From: Paenibacillus sp. LS1
Lineage (GTDB): Bacteria > Bacillota > Bacilli > Paenibacillales > Paenibacillaceae
Direction: 5' to 3'
Length of the DNA stretch: 64,000 nucleotides
Assembly: GCF_026013365.1 (NCBI RefSeq)
Contig: NZ_JAPDOE010000002.1
Location: 248,001-312,000 of the forward strand
Shown here: one piece after another, positions 18,799 through 27,297 of the stretch
Numbering within the stretch: position 1 is the first letter of the stretch
Layout: the number at the start of each line of letters is the position of its first letter
Translations under genes and position numbers: made by a program
The notes under the pieces: model-generated
Told to the model about the DNA's origin: nothing
The model's input: the letters and a program-made list of their open reading frames with translations, nothing else
The model's database searches: none

Positions 18799-19335
18799 TT
18801 ACCTGTATCGTTCTTTTTCACTCTCACTCGCAACCACTTTCAAATGATGTTCAATCATCTGTATAACTTGTTTTTTATTTCTAGTGATCATTGCTGTTTT
18901 GCTGTTTTCGTTAATCACATCTATAGCTGCAACTATATTATATTGATGGTTCCACTTCACAATCATCTGGCATAAGTTCTTGAATGACTGCTTATAATTC
19001 CACGCTTGCATACCCAATCTCGACAATACAAACCTCTTGATAATTCGATAATCTCTGATGAAAACATTTGGATCTAATACAAAAATCAAATCCGCTTCTT
19101 GTATGGATTTTAAAGTCCAATCTTTGTACTGCACTCCTTCTATGATCCAGGCATCTGAATGAACAATAGATAGGACGGACTCATCCCTAACACTTTCAGG
19201 ATATCTCAGATTTTCAGCGCTTCTGTCCCAGATGAGATTGTCTAATTCATAGTAAGGAATGCCGTATTTATCAGACAATTCTTTGGCTAATGTTGATTTC
19301 CCACTCCCGCAAGATCCAATAATTCGAATTCTCAT
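18799..19335 (-). CDS. P-loop nucleotide kinase, FlaR/topology-modulation type
   Basis: About 178 residues of the adenylate-kinase-like group often named DNA topology modulation protein. Walker A GSCGSGKSTLAKEL is at the N-terminus, followed by the typical YYELDNLIWD and WIIEGVQYKDW, and an ADLIFVLD Walker B-like strand. Start at MRIRIIG after AGGAGAG. The real substrate is unknown. Confidence 0.88.
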   Translation of the reverse strand: MRIRIIGSCGSGKSTLAKELSDKYGIPYYELDNLIWDRSAENLRYPESVRDESVLSIVHSDAWIIEGVQYKDWTLKSIQEADLIFVLDPNVFIRDYRIIKRFVLSRLGMQAWNYKQSFKNLCQMIVKWNHQYNIVAAIDVINENSKTAMITRNKKQVIQMIEHHLKVVASESEKERYR

Positions 19336-19375
19336 ACACTCTCCTGGCAAACTGTTATCTTCATTCTTCAGTCTG

Positions 19376-19939
19376 TTAGCTTAATCCGTTGGGCTTATAA
19401 TCTTTCTTCAAAAATGCATAGAGGACATTATCAACAAATCGATCTTTCCAATAATAATTTTCTTTTAATATGCCTTCTTCACTAAAACCAATTTTCTTAA
19501 GCAATTCTCTTGATCCCGTGTTCTCCGGCTCTACAAAGGCTTCAATCCTGTTTAATTCAAGGTTGTTAAATCCGTATTCAACGATTTTCTGAGCAACCTC
19601 GGTCATATAACCCTGCCGCCAAAACTCAGGTGCTAACTCATATCCCAGCACAGCTTTATGATGTTGTTTCAACAAACCATGAAATCCGCATGTTCCAATA
19701 ACTCTACCGTCCGACTTCAAAGCGATTCCCCAGCGAATGACCTGACCATTTTCGAATCGTTTTTTCCATCTTTGTATGAGTTCTTCTGCTTGTTTTGTAT
19801 TCGTAAAACTTTCTACATCGTAGAATCTTGTAACTTCATCTGAAGAAAAATATTGAAATATGTCTTGGGAATCACTCTGTTTAATCTCTCTTAACAGCAA
19901 TCTTTTGGTTTCTAATTCAGGAAATGGAGTCATATTCAC
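19376..19939 (-). CDS. GNAT family N-acetyltransferase (RimJ/RimL type)
   Basis: A 187-residue RimJ/RimL-type enzyme: ELETKRLLLREIKQSD opening, YELAPEFWRQGYMTEVAQ with the acetyl-CoA loop, and VEPENTGSRELLKKIGF. The GTG start overlaps the upstream stop by four bases (GTGA); an ATG two codons on is the alternative. Forms an operon with the preceding GNAT. Substrate unknown. Confidence 0.9.
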   Translation of the reverse strand: MNMTPFPELETKRLLLREIKQSDSQDIFQYFSSDEVTRFYDVESFTNTKQAEELIQRWKKRFENGQVIRWGIALKSDGRVIGTCGFHGLLKQHHKAVLGYELAPEFWRQGYMTEVAQKIVEYGFNNLELNRIEAFVEPENTGSRELLKKIGFSEEGILKENYYWKDRFVDNVLYAFLKKDYKPNGLS

Positions 19940-20433
19940 TTCACCTCAATCGAGTATACTGCTACATTTTTCCCTATGATGTCTACATCCTTCTCGTGTT
20001 TCATGCCATTCTTTTGCGCGACTTTCATAGAGCCCACATTGCCATGTTGAATTAACGATATTAATCGTCTCTGTTTGAAGTGATCCATACCGTGTTCTTT
20101 CCATGCTTTTGCTTGTTCGTATCCGTAACCCATTCCCCAGTGTTGCTCTACAACCCAGTAACCAACTTCAAGCTCATCCGTGCCTTCAATGATTTGAGGA
20201 ATGAGTCCAGAGGTTCCAATCAGCTTGTTATTCTCTTTATTGAATGCGAGGAACAGCCCCTTATCGTCTTTATTCCAGTTAATGAACTTTTCCAGACTTT
20301 GCATGGTTTCTTCCTTCGTCCAGGGTCCTCCATGTCTTATAAACTTCATCATATTCGGCTCACTTGTCATCTCAAAAAGTAAATCAAAATCATTTTTGTT
20401 ATATTTCCGAAACATAAGTCGTTCTGTCTCCAT
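19936..20433 (-). CDS. GNAT family N-acetyltransferase (RimJ/RimL type)
   Basis: About 165 residues opening METERLMFRKYNKNDFD, with EVGYWVVEQHWGMGYGYEQAKAW as the acetyl-CoA-binding region and GNVGSMKVAQKNGMK near the end. Start placed at METERL; an in-frame ATG nine codons upstream is less like the family. Overlaps the next GNAT by four bases. Confidence 0.88.
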   Translation of the reverse strand: METERLMFRKYNKNDFDLLFEMTSEPNMMKFIRHGGPWTKEETMQSLEKFINWNKDDKGLFLAFNKENNKLIGTSGLIPQIIEGTDELEVGYWVVEQHWGMGYGYEQAKAWKEHGMDHFKQRRLISLIQHGNVGSMKVAQKNGMKHEKDVDIIGKNVAVYSIEVK

Positions 20434-20461
20434 CTTTCCCTCAACTCCTTCTTCATTCATT

Positions 20462-20584
20462 TCACTTCAAGATCGTTTGTTCACGCTCTACTGTTGATGT
20501 GAAAAACGCTTGTTTAATCTTTTCGGTAAGCCACCACGTATTCTTCAGATATTCGATTTGGTCATCCCAATAGTAATCAGACAA
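20462..20584 (-). pseudogene. Short ORF, probable methyltransferase remnant
   Basis: A 40-codon frame beginning with TTG after GGAGGG, directly before the GNAT gene. The first 15 residues (SDYYWDDQIEYLKNT) look like the N-terminus of a small SAM-dependent methyltransferase family, but the reading frame then jumps to an unrelated tail and ends. I read it as the two ends of a gene with its middle deleted. It could also be a genuine small protein. Confidence 0.4.
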
Positions 20585-21036
20585 AGTGAAATCCCTCCCT
20601 CATGCAATGTAATCGTATTCATAAATATTCAAATATTATAGAAGATTTTCATTCACTCACACCCTGGTTGTTGAGCTAGTGAGCAGAACCCTCATAAAAT
20701 GCCTATCATATTTATTAAAATTACCGTGCAGCATATGTAATGACAATGTATTCCGCTCCTCTATATCGTTACTATAAAACTAAGCATTCCAATTACTTAC
20801 ATAATTGTACTACGAAAGCATGGGAGGGTCTATCCAACCTTAGCAGTTAATCCCATGCGCCTTTATCACCAGATCTATATTTAATACTTGTAGTTATCAA
20901 TAAACAAGAGAAAAGTGATAAACTGATCTTAGGATACAGAACATATTGTAGGGTGAAAGATTTTTCATACCAACTCAGTACCTTTACTTTATCTGCGTAT
21001 ATTTGCTTTATATTTTATGGTTGGGAGGACAGTATA
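20585..21036. other. Noncoding AT-rich gap before the SMI1-like gene
   Basis: A 450-base stretch with no supported gene on either strand. It holds the promoter region of the plus-strand SMI1-like gene (a possible -10 TGATAAACT near 20917-20925) and otherwise nothing recognised. Confidence 0.5.
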
Positions 21037-21624
21037 ATGGATTTGGTAAACAAATTTTTAAATGGATTAAGAGCAGCATTATCAACAGAAGAACTTGAGG
21101 AACTGAATACAGCGAGCGGTGCTACAAAAGAAGATATAACTACATTAAGATCAAAATATCCAAATTGTCCAGAATCACTCATCGGTTTACTTGAAAATAT
21201 TGATGGTACATATTGGAGGAAGTACGGAGAAAAAGAAATTACGGTTTGTATTCTTGGCTCAGATGTTGGAGAAGGTAGATATCCATATTATTTACTGTCT
21301 GCCCAACAAATGCTCGAAAGTTCAAAAAATGAAGAAGACGTCTCTTATCTTTTAGAATACGAAGATGAAGAGGATGCCGTTGACTCTAAGATCAATCGTG
21401 AGGGGCTTCTTCCAGGGAAATACATCCACTTTTCAGACTGTATGAATAATGGTGGAACATCCAGACTTTATATTGATTTTAACCCTACTGATGAAGGTGT
21501 ACGTGGTCAAATCGTTCGCTTTTTACACGACCCTGACGAATACGTAGTGATTGCAAACAGCTTTGACGAGTATTTACGAGGGCTTATTGACAGTGGTTTT
21601 GTTTTTCTAAACGAAGAAGAGTAA
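21037..21624 (+). CDS. SMI1/KNR4 family protein
   Basis: A 195-residue SMI1/KNR4 (SUKH) domain protein. Family marks include LRSKYPNCPESLIGLLENIDGTYWRK near 45-70, the strand ITVCILGSDVG, and the acidic C-terminal helix FDEYLRGLIDSG. Many SUKH proteins are immunity proteins against polymorphic or contact-dependent toxins; no cognate toxin is next to it. Start at MDLVNKF with GGGAGGA nine bases upstream. The only plus-strand gene in this part of the window. Confidence 0.85.
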   Translation: MDLVNKFLNGLRAALSTEELEELNTASGATKEDITTLRSKYPNCPESLIGLLENIDGTYWRKYGEKEITVCILGSDVGEGRYPYYLLSAQQMLESSKNEEDVSYLLEYEDEEDAVDSKINREGLLPGKYIHFSDCMNNGGTSRLYIDFNPTDEGVRGQIVRFLHDPDEYVVIANSFDEYLRGLIDSGFVFLNEEE

Positions 21625-21671
21625 CTTCGGTAGGTTTGTATAAAGTTAAATATAGATTGGTTTAAATGAAT

Positions 21672-21701
21672 AAAAGGGGCAGCTTTTTTGCTGTCTCTTT
21701 T
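21672..21701 (+). terminator. Terminator after the SMI1-like gene
   Basis: Imperfect stem AAAAGGGGCAGC / GCTGTCTCTTTT with a T6 loop, about 50 bases after the stop. Self-complementary enough to work in both directions. Confidence 0.6.
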
Positions 21702-21728
21702 ACAATTCGTAGCATAATAACATAGCAG

Positions 21729-21933
21729 TTATTTCAATCGATATTTCTCGTTATTTATAATTTCACTTATTATTTCAGGTAGCTGTTCTTCTGTGAAATG
21801 ATTAGTATACAGTTTATTATCTACTTTCAAATCCAAATTACTTTCAAACTCATCAAGCAGAATTACACTTCTTTCTTTCATTTGATATTCTTCCGCTCTT
21901 AGACGGTCTCTACGAATAATGGTTTTTACTCAT
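21729..21933 (-). pseudogene. Small frameshifted gene, about 67 codons
   Basis: GGGAGAATAGGAA is followed by ATGAGTAAAAACC, which stops after seven codons. Removing one A from the AAAAA run gives an open frame opening MSKTIIRRDRLRAEEY and running to a TAA at 21729, with charged, helical composition. The ribosome site and length suggest a real gene hit by a one-base insertion just after the start. It lies 12 bases after the upstream GNAT. Not recognised. Confidence 0.5.
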
Positions 21934-21945
21934 TTCCTATTCTCC

Positions 21946-22440
21946 CTACAATATCTTTTGGAAACTTCCAATATCCAGTTTTCTATCAAATTTATATCCG
22001 ATCTCTTTAAATAGAGCACATTGTTCATAACCGTTTCTCTCAAATAATGATTTACTTCTCGTATTCTCCATACAAATCGTCGCAATTAAGGTATGGAATC
22101 CTTGTTCTTTTGCAACCTTCTCAATAAAACGTAATGCTTGTTTCCCCAAGCCTTTTCCCAAAATGTCGGGCTTCAGATATATGGTGACTTCTCCGCAAAT
22201 GTCATATGCCTGTTTACTCTTATATTGGGTGATCAGTACATAGCCCATCATTAGATTGTTTTCAAGAATTACGTAAGTTTTATAACGCGTATCCTTGTTC
22301 ATCACAGAGTTTTTAATCTGATCAAGATCTAATTCCTCAGTATGAAACGAAATCGTTGTATTCAATACATAGTAGTTATAAATAGCTCTAATTTCAGGGA
22401 GGTGCTGCTCGGTTACTTCTTCAAAAGTCACTATCGTCAA
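21946..22440 (-). CDS. GNAT N-acetyltransferase (phosphinothricin/amino-acid type)
   Basis: A 164-residue enzyme similar to phosphinothricin or L-amino-acid N-acetyltransferases: IRAIYNYYVLNTTISFHTEE near the N-terminus, EVTIYLKPDILGKGLGKQAL as the acetyl-CoA loop, and ATICMENTRSKSLFERNGYE. The start codon is TTG after GAGGATGG. Probable N-acylation of a small amine. Confidence 0.9.
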   Translation of the reverse strand: MTIVTFEEVTEQHLPEIRAIYNYYVLNTTISFHTEELDLDQIKNSVMNKDTRYKTYVILENNLMMGYVLITQYKSKQAYDICGEVTIYLKPDILGKGLGKQALRFIEKVAKEQGFHTLIATICMENTRSKSLFERNGYEQCALFKEIGYKFDRKLDIGSFQKIL

Positions 22441-22505
22441 TTACCATCCATCCTCTTCTGTTCATTTTCTTCAAATGTATCAGCGTCTCTCTAAGAGATC
22501 CGAAC

Positions 22506-22859
22506 TCACTGCATTCTCTCTAAATCAGGAGGTAGCGAAAATCTCCCTTCTTCATTAGGCTCAAAATCATATGTATGAACTACCGCGTCTAGATTTAACT
22601 CACCGTAAATATGAGGATATTCCCTGCCTTCATTATACAGATCTTCCCATACAACTTTGGATTTTATTTTAGATGCATTCAAGCCGAGTAATACTAACCC
22701 CTTTGTCCCAAGGTAATTATAATTAGCCACAGCTACAATCTTATCTACAGGTGAGCAATGAATGAAACCTTCTTTTTCTAAGGATGCTGCTCTGTATACC
22801 CCATTGATCAACGCGGCTTCCCATTCTTTTCTTAAGAGTACATGTACAATCATCATCAT
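22506..22859 (-). CDS. DUF952 family protein
   Basis: A 117-residue DUF952 protein. The signature is GFIHCSPVDKIVAVANYNY near 31-50, and the C-terminal PHIYGELNLDAVVHTYDFEP is also typical. Three consecutive ATG codons leave the exact start open by two residues. Function unknown for the family. Confidence 0.9.
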   Translation of the reverse strand: MMMIVHVLLRKEWEAALINGVYRAASLEKEGFIHCSPVDKIVAVANYNYLGTKGLVLLGLNASKIKSKVVWEDLYNEGREYPHIYGELNLDAVVHTYDFEPNEEGRFSLPPDLERMQ

Positions 22860-22888
22860 AAACCCCTCCTATTAAAAACGAATGGTGA

Positions 22889-23419
22889 TTATTTGGATAG
22901 GACCTTCTTCAATATGAGTTCTATGATTTCACTGGTCTCCAGATGGTCTGTAGCGATGTGGGTTTGAAATTGTTCATCCTTGAAAGCCTCAACACACTTT
23001 GGTGCTTGTTGATACTGCCAGCCTCCATATTCATCTCCGCGTTTAGCCAAACGATGATAAATCGTCTCTTCTGTGGCCGTTAGGCAAAAATGATGAATGT
23101 CCTGATCGATCTCTTTTAACCCGTTATAAATGTAATGAAAGTTTTCCTCTTTATAGATGGTCATGGGGATGATTAAGTGTTTGTTGTATTTTTGCTTTAC
23201 TTCTTTAGCTGTCTTTACGGTTAGAATTCTCCATAGTTCGATATCTTGAAAATCATCCGTCCGTTCCCTCTCCTCTCTACAATTCTCCGGGAGAAGTTTT
23301 CTGAGCATATAACCAATTTCTTCAGGATCATAGATCATGCTGTTTGCAATCAAAGGCTGAAGTGCTTCTGCTGTCGAAGTTTTTCCGGAACCAAATGCTC
23401 CGTTAATTATGATGATCAT
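22889..23419 (-). CDS. TmrB-like P-loop ATP-binding protein
   Basis: A 176-residue P-loop protein: Walker A INGAFGSGKTSTAEAL at the N-terminus, MIYDPEEIGYMLRKLLP, LIIPMTIYKEENF and HHFCLTATEETIYHRLAKRG. This order matches TmrB, the B. subtilis membrane-associated ATP-binding tunicamycin-resistance protein, as I recall it. A resistance role here is inference only. Confidence 0.82.
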   Translation of the reverse strand: MIIIINGAFGSGKTSTAEALQPLIANSMIYDPEEIGYMLRKLLPENCREERERTDDFQDIELWRILTVKTAKEVKQKYNKHLIIPMTIYKEENFHYIYNGLKEIDQDIHHFCLTATEETIYHRLAKRGDEYGGWQYQQAPKCVEAFKDEQFQTHIATDHLETSEIIELILKKVLSK

Positions 23420-23501
23420 TTCATCACTCCCAATCTAAATGTTACAAAAGAGCACAACCATGGAGTCGAGATTTTACTCGCAAGGGTATGCTCCTTCTGC
23501 A

Positions 23502-24038
23502 TTAAGTGGCGTTTATTCTTCTCCATTCATCTTCTAAAATGCTCATCTCGATTAGATTCCAGAATGTATCTTCATATCTTCTAGCATCGCGAATAAGTCC
23601 TTCTTGTACAAAGCCCGCTTTCTCATAACATCGGATGGCTGATGCATTAAAATCAAAAACGCCCAGACTGATCCGATGCAATCCTTCCTCTTCAAATCCA
23701 ATTCGTAGTGCCTCATCGATCATTTGCTTCCCATATCCTTTACCCTGATATGGCTTGCCAAGGAGCACCTTACCAATGCGCCCTGAACGATTATATCGAT
23801 CGATACCACCCAGAGCAATATGGCCGACAATCTCCTGAGTGAATTCATCCACCACTTTATATATGAACTTATTCGAAGTGTTCTTATCATTCGCACCATC
23901 CAAATAATCAGATAGTTGTTCCCTGGAAAGTGGATAATGAAACTGAGGCCCGGCCCACTGGAGCAGAAACGCTTCATCCCCACTCCATTCGATCAGTTGA
24001 TCAAAATCTTCCGGTTCAAAGTATTGGAATGTAATCAT
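23502..24038 (-). CDS. GNAT family N-acetyltransferase
   Basis: A 178-residue enzyme with RSGRIGKVLLGKPYQGKGYGKQMIDEAL as the acetyl-CoA loop and LGVFDFNASAIRCYEKAGFVQEG near the end. AAGGGG precedes the ATG. Substrate unknown. Confidence 0.92.
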   Translation of the reverse strand: MITFQYFEPEDFDQLIEWSGDEAFLLQWAGPQFHYPLSREQLSDYLDGANDKNTSNKFIYKVVDEFTQEIVGHIALGGIDRYNRSGRIGKVLLGKPYQGKGYGKQMIDEALRIGFEEEGLHRISLGVFDFNASAIRCYEKAGFVQEGLIRDARRYEDTFWNLIEMSILEDEWRRINAT

Positions 24039-24076
24039 GTATATCTGCCCCTTCCTTTTTTATGTTATATCATATA

Positions 24077-24409
24077 CTACTTCTGTCCTCTTGTATCATC
24101 ATAATTATGAGCTTCATCAAACGCTCTGTTTCTTAAATTCATTTCACGAATGTAGTTTCGGACAACATTCATTGTACTAATTAAGCAGATGATGCCACCT
24201 AGAATACATATCGCCCCAATCCAATAATTCAGTGCAAAATCCACTTGATAATCACTCGGAGTATAACTGCCAGCTGCCGCTGACTGAAATGCCGCATAGC
24301 CTAATTTTGGAATCACCTCTTCAATTATGTTCGAGATCGTAATAATAACAACTCCTAACATGATAAATAATAATGAGAAAATACTGTGTAAATGTTTCAG
24401 AACAATCAA
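24077..24409 (-). CDS. Two-span membrane protein, hypothetical
   Basis: A 110-residue protein with membrane spans at about 9-30 and 62-84 and a charged C-terminal tail. It overlaps the stop codon of the HAD-like gene. The TTG at the frame start abuts GGAGG with no spacer, so the real start may be a few codons further in. Not recognised. Confidence 0.6.
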   Translation of the reverse strand: MIVLKHLHSIFSLLFIMLGVVIITISNIIEEVIPKLGYAAFQSAAAGSYTPSDYQVDFALNYWIGAICILGGIICLISTMNVVRNYIREMNLRNRAFDEAHNYDDTRGQK

Positions 24410-25047
24410 CCTCCTTCTGTCCCTCTAATTAATGGCTCAACTTTGGTAACCCAATTACAGTGCTCATCTGCAAGTAATGTCTCCCACCCAAGAGCTTTCG
24501 CAGATTTTAAATTTTTCTCTTGATCCTCTATAAATAAAACCTCTTCTCCAATAGGCAAAAAGGAGTCACCCCGTTTGTATATCTCAATATCAGGTTTGCA
24601 TAAACCAACTTGATTAGAGATCGTTACACTTTTCGCAAATTTGTTAATACTGCTCATATTCGGCTCTATCCATTCCTTGCAATGATTGCTTAGTAGATGA
24701 ATATCAGCAAGTTTACTCCAGCCTTCAAGATATTGAGTAGCCGGTAAAGGAACTATTGCATTTAATATTATTTACTTAGCTCTGTTTAATGGTACTGTAG
24801 GATACGTCTCGATTAACCATTCCAAAAATTGTTCTTCTTTCATGCTTCCCATCCAAAGCGCTCTTTTAATGCCTTTGAAATGCTCTTTCAATGTATCTGA
24901 GGATAGATTATATTCCTGAGCCATATCGTCCCAACAATTAGCTGACATATTACTTAACAAAACACCTGCAATATCTAAAACAAGCTGTGGTCTGCCTTTC
25001 ATTTTGTCATCACCCGGATTAAAACGATTAAACTGTTCCTCTTTCAT
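24406..25047 (-). pseudogene. HAD-superfamily hydrolase interrupted by one in-frame stop
   Basis: Both halves lie in the same frame, separated only by a TAA at 24772-24774. The first 91 codons carry HAD motif I as LVLDIAGVLLSN (near residue 25) and the cap start. The second part resumes immediately with ADIHLLSNHCKEW (motif II-like), CKPDIEIYKRG (motif III Lys) and VLFIEDQEKNLKSAKALGW (motif IV). Total length of about 213 residues suits an HAD-IA phosphatase. A single nonsense change (or sequencing error) explains the break. Confidence 0.8.
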
Positions 25048-25052
25048 ACCCT

Positions 25053-25532
25053 TTATGCTCTTAGGCTACTAATATATTCTTTTAACGGTGTCATATGATG
25101 TTGGTCATGCCATATAAAATCTTCAAGGTATTGAGGAATGTAAAATATGTTACCTTCGGCGTCCAAATACGTTTGATGTATCTGTTCTTCCGATAATACA
25201 CTAATGTCATTAATAATTTTTTGGCGATAAGATATAGCCTTTTCAACAATTTCTCTCGTTTCAGTGCTGTTTCCATACGCAATGGCTTTGCGATTAAACT
25301 CATCAAAATCCAAGTGCTTCACAGTAACCTGTTTTTTCAAGGCGATCTTTCTAATAGCCTCCTCGTAAAAATATTGATCCCATAACATCATATGACTTAC
25401 AATTGATTTTATCGTCCACTTCCCTTCTTCCATGCTGGCATTCCATATCTTCTCATCGAGATTTATCATCGTCTTTACAAACAAACCCCACTCTTCGAAA
25501 GATTGAATTCGTTGTTCCATTTCGTTGGTCAT
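25053..25532 (-). CDS. DinB/YfiT-like four-helix protein
   Basis: About 159 residues. WTIKSIVSHMMLWDQYFYEEAIRK gives the first metal-binding His, and the C-terminal IWHDQHHMTPLKEYI the others, as in DinB-superfamily proteins that bind a metal in a four-helix bundle. Start at MTNEMEQ. Several members are thiol-dependent enzymes; the role here is unknown. Confidence 0.85.
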   Translation of the reverse strand: MTNEMEQRIQSFEEWGLFVKTMINLDEKIWNASMEEGKWTIKSIVSHMMLWDQYFYEEAIRKIALKKQVTVKHLDFDEFNRKAIAYGNSTETREIVEKAISYRQKIINDISVLSEEQIHQTYLDAEGNIFYIPQYLEDFIWHDQHHMTPLKEYISSLRA

Positions 25533-25574
25533 TATTAGACATTCCCTTCTCGTGAAATAGTGCACCTCATTTAA

Positions 25575-26372
25575 TTAGCTCCTACTCCGATTCATCCAGC
25601 CCACAGCATAATCTACCATCTCTCTATGTGGTATCAGATAACTCACAGCTTCTCCTACCAGGCCCTCTGTTACAATATTAGTATTCATGTTAAACTCATC
25701 AAAAATCTGATCAAAATCATCCGATTCATTATTAATATCATTATACGTAACCCATTGTTCATGCTCCTCGATCAGCATTTTCACTCCCCACACTTTTGGC
25801 TTAACAAATGTATTCTGCTGTCTATACTCAGCCAAATGTAAGGATGTATTACTATTCGTTGGAGCACCAAGTAATAGAATATACCCGCCTAGCTCGTAGA
25901 CCTTGCCTAATGGGGAAGTTACGCTCAATGCATAATCCAGCTTATGATCTGCTGTTATTTGTTCAGCTTCTTTACCCCAAGCAGCAAATGACATATGAGG
26001 ATGTGAGCTTCGGAACACATTATTTTGCTTTCTGAACACCTCTGGAATAATCCCCATATACGAAGTGGGCGTTAGATCGGGATAATAGATAGGCATGTTT
26101 TCTTTTATGATCTTGATTTCCTCTACGGTTAAGCCACTACCATCATGTATTGCGGGCTCACATAAATGTTCAGTTTGAGTCGGCATCACAATATTTCCGT
26201 TCTCTCCCACGGCTTCTTCTAAAGCTAGAATGATACTTACAGGCCCGCCTACAACTTTCCCTATGGATTTCAAGGAGGAGTGGACAATTAACGTCATGCC
26301 CTCACTGATTCCTATTCGTCTTAAATCATCAACAATACTTTTTCTTGTTTGTATCGCAAATGTAGCGCTCAT
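25575..26372 (-). CDS. AAC(3)-family aminoglycoside N-acetyltransferase-like protein
   Basis: A 265-residue member of the antibiotic N-acetyltransferase (AAC(3)/YokD) family. Conserved blocks: LIVHSSLKSIGKVVGGP near 30, IVMPTQTEHLCEP near 80, FRSSHPHMSFAAWGKEA near 125, and ILLLGAPTNSNTSLHLAEY near 170. It would transfer acetyl from acetyl-CoA to an amine. Chromosomal relatives do not always give resistance. A gene for a CPT-like kinase lies upstream, separated by a terminator. Confidence 0.9.
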   Translation of the reverse strand: MSATFAIQTRKSIVDDLRRIGISEGMTLIVHSSLKSIGKVVGGPVSIILALEEAVGENGNIVMPTQTEHLCEPAIHDGSGLTVEEIKIIKENMPIYYPDLTPTSYMGIIPEVFRKQNNVFRSSHPHMSFAAWGKEAEQITADHKLDYALSVTSPLGKVYELGGYILLLGAPTNSNTSLHLAEYRQQNTFVKPKVWGVKMLIEEHEQWVTYNDINNESDDFDQIFDEFNMNTNIVTEGLVGEAVSYLIPHREMVDYAVGWMNRSRS

Positions 26373-26387
26373 TTCATCCCCCTAGAT

Positions 26388-26432
26388 AATCAAAAAGCTG
26401 GAATACCATGTTATTGGATGCCCCAGCTTCGT
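26388..26432 (-). terminator. Terminator after the CPT-like kinase gene
   Basis: Stem AAGCTGG / CCAGCTT with T5 following on the minus strand, between the kinase stop and the AAC(3)-like start. Confidence 0.75.
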
Positions 26433-26438
26433 TGTGTA

Positions 26439-26981
26439 TTATTTGTTAGTTTCCAATGTTCCATGACGTGGTTTGAATAGGGAAGTAATAATCATTTCTG
26501 CACACTCTTCCGGTGTATTCACACTCGTATCAACCGAATAACTATAGTGAATGTTGGGTGCCATGATTTTATTTTGCTCATCTGATTGATCTTCTCTTCG
26601 ATCCCCACGTTCGATATTCCGCTGACGACAAATGTCCAAAGGACAATATAACTCAACGATATCCAATGGGTACCCGTCAAAAATGTTTTTGACTTGTTCA
26701 TAATGTGGCGTGAGCTCAGGTCTTTCGACAAGTATGCCATCGATCAGAACATGCTTCCCGCTATCCGAAAATAACTTTGCCGTGTGATACATCATAATGA
26801 TGGCTTCACTAAGGTACTTCCAGTAATCCGTCTGGAGATGTTTATCTCCGATTGTATTTTCAAAAAGATCATTAGCCACAACGTAGAAAAATGGTTCAGA
26901 GTAGTCTTGCATTGCTTCTACGATTGAAGTTTTACCAGAACTGGTTACACCATTCAAAAATATAATTTTGCCTTTTTCCAT
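26439..26981 (-). CDS. Chloramphenicol phosphotransferase-like P-loop kinase
   Basis: About 180 residues. Walker A FLNGVTSSGKTSIVEAM opens the protein. Then come FYVVANDLFENTIGD, HVLIDGILVERPEL, VELYCPLDICRQRNIERGDR and a C-terminal NIHYSYSVDTSVNTPEECA. This order matches the chloramphenicol 3-O-phosphotransferase (CPT) family of Streptomyces. Start placed at MEKGKII, ten bases after AAGGAAG; the frame is open for 37 codons upstream without similarity. The substrate in a Bacillota host is unproven. Confidence 0.85.
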   Translation of the reverse strand: MEKGKIIFLNGVTSSGKTSIVEAMQDYSEPFFYVVANDLFENTIGDKHLQTDYWKYLSEAIIMMYHTAKLFSDSGKHVLIDGILVERPELTPHYEQVKNIFDGYPLDIVELYCPLDICRQRNIERGDRREDQSDEQNKIMAPNIHYSYSVDTSVNTPEECAEMIITSLFKPRHGTLETNK

Positions 26982-27128
26982 CGTAATCATCTTCCTTTTA
27001 CATAGAGTATGTTTAATAAAAGTATTACTGTGGAAGACATAGATTTGATACTGCTCCATACCAATGAGCATCGAAATAGGAAGGAATGTCATTATAGAAC
27101 GCTTTCAGAATACACCGAGTGAATTCGC

Positions 27129-27297
27129 TTAAGCCTTGCTTAGTTTCTCAATAGCCTGATCTTCATTCGGCAGGAAGAATATATCTTTTCCATTATTGCA
27201 CTCATATATAAAATCCTTAAGGCTCTTACTCGAATAACTCGAAAAATCACCAATGATTGCGATCTTGGTTTGGTAGTTAATGAACTTTTGAAGGACT
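27129..27297 (-). pseudogene. C-terminal remnant of a DUF4180 protein
   Basis: An open frame without a start codon, ending in TAA at 27129. It translates as IAIIGDFSSYSSKSLKDFIY and then FFLPNEDQAIEKL, which I recognise as the C-terminal third of the DUF4180 family. Upstream it runs into the last codons of the phosphatase gene in another frame, so the N-terminal part has been lost by deletion. Confidence 0.75.

Noticed and set aside
20500..20520. cre-like sequence TGAAAAACGCTTG
   Set aside because: Spacing differs by one base from the consensus and it lies inside a broken coding remnant.
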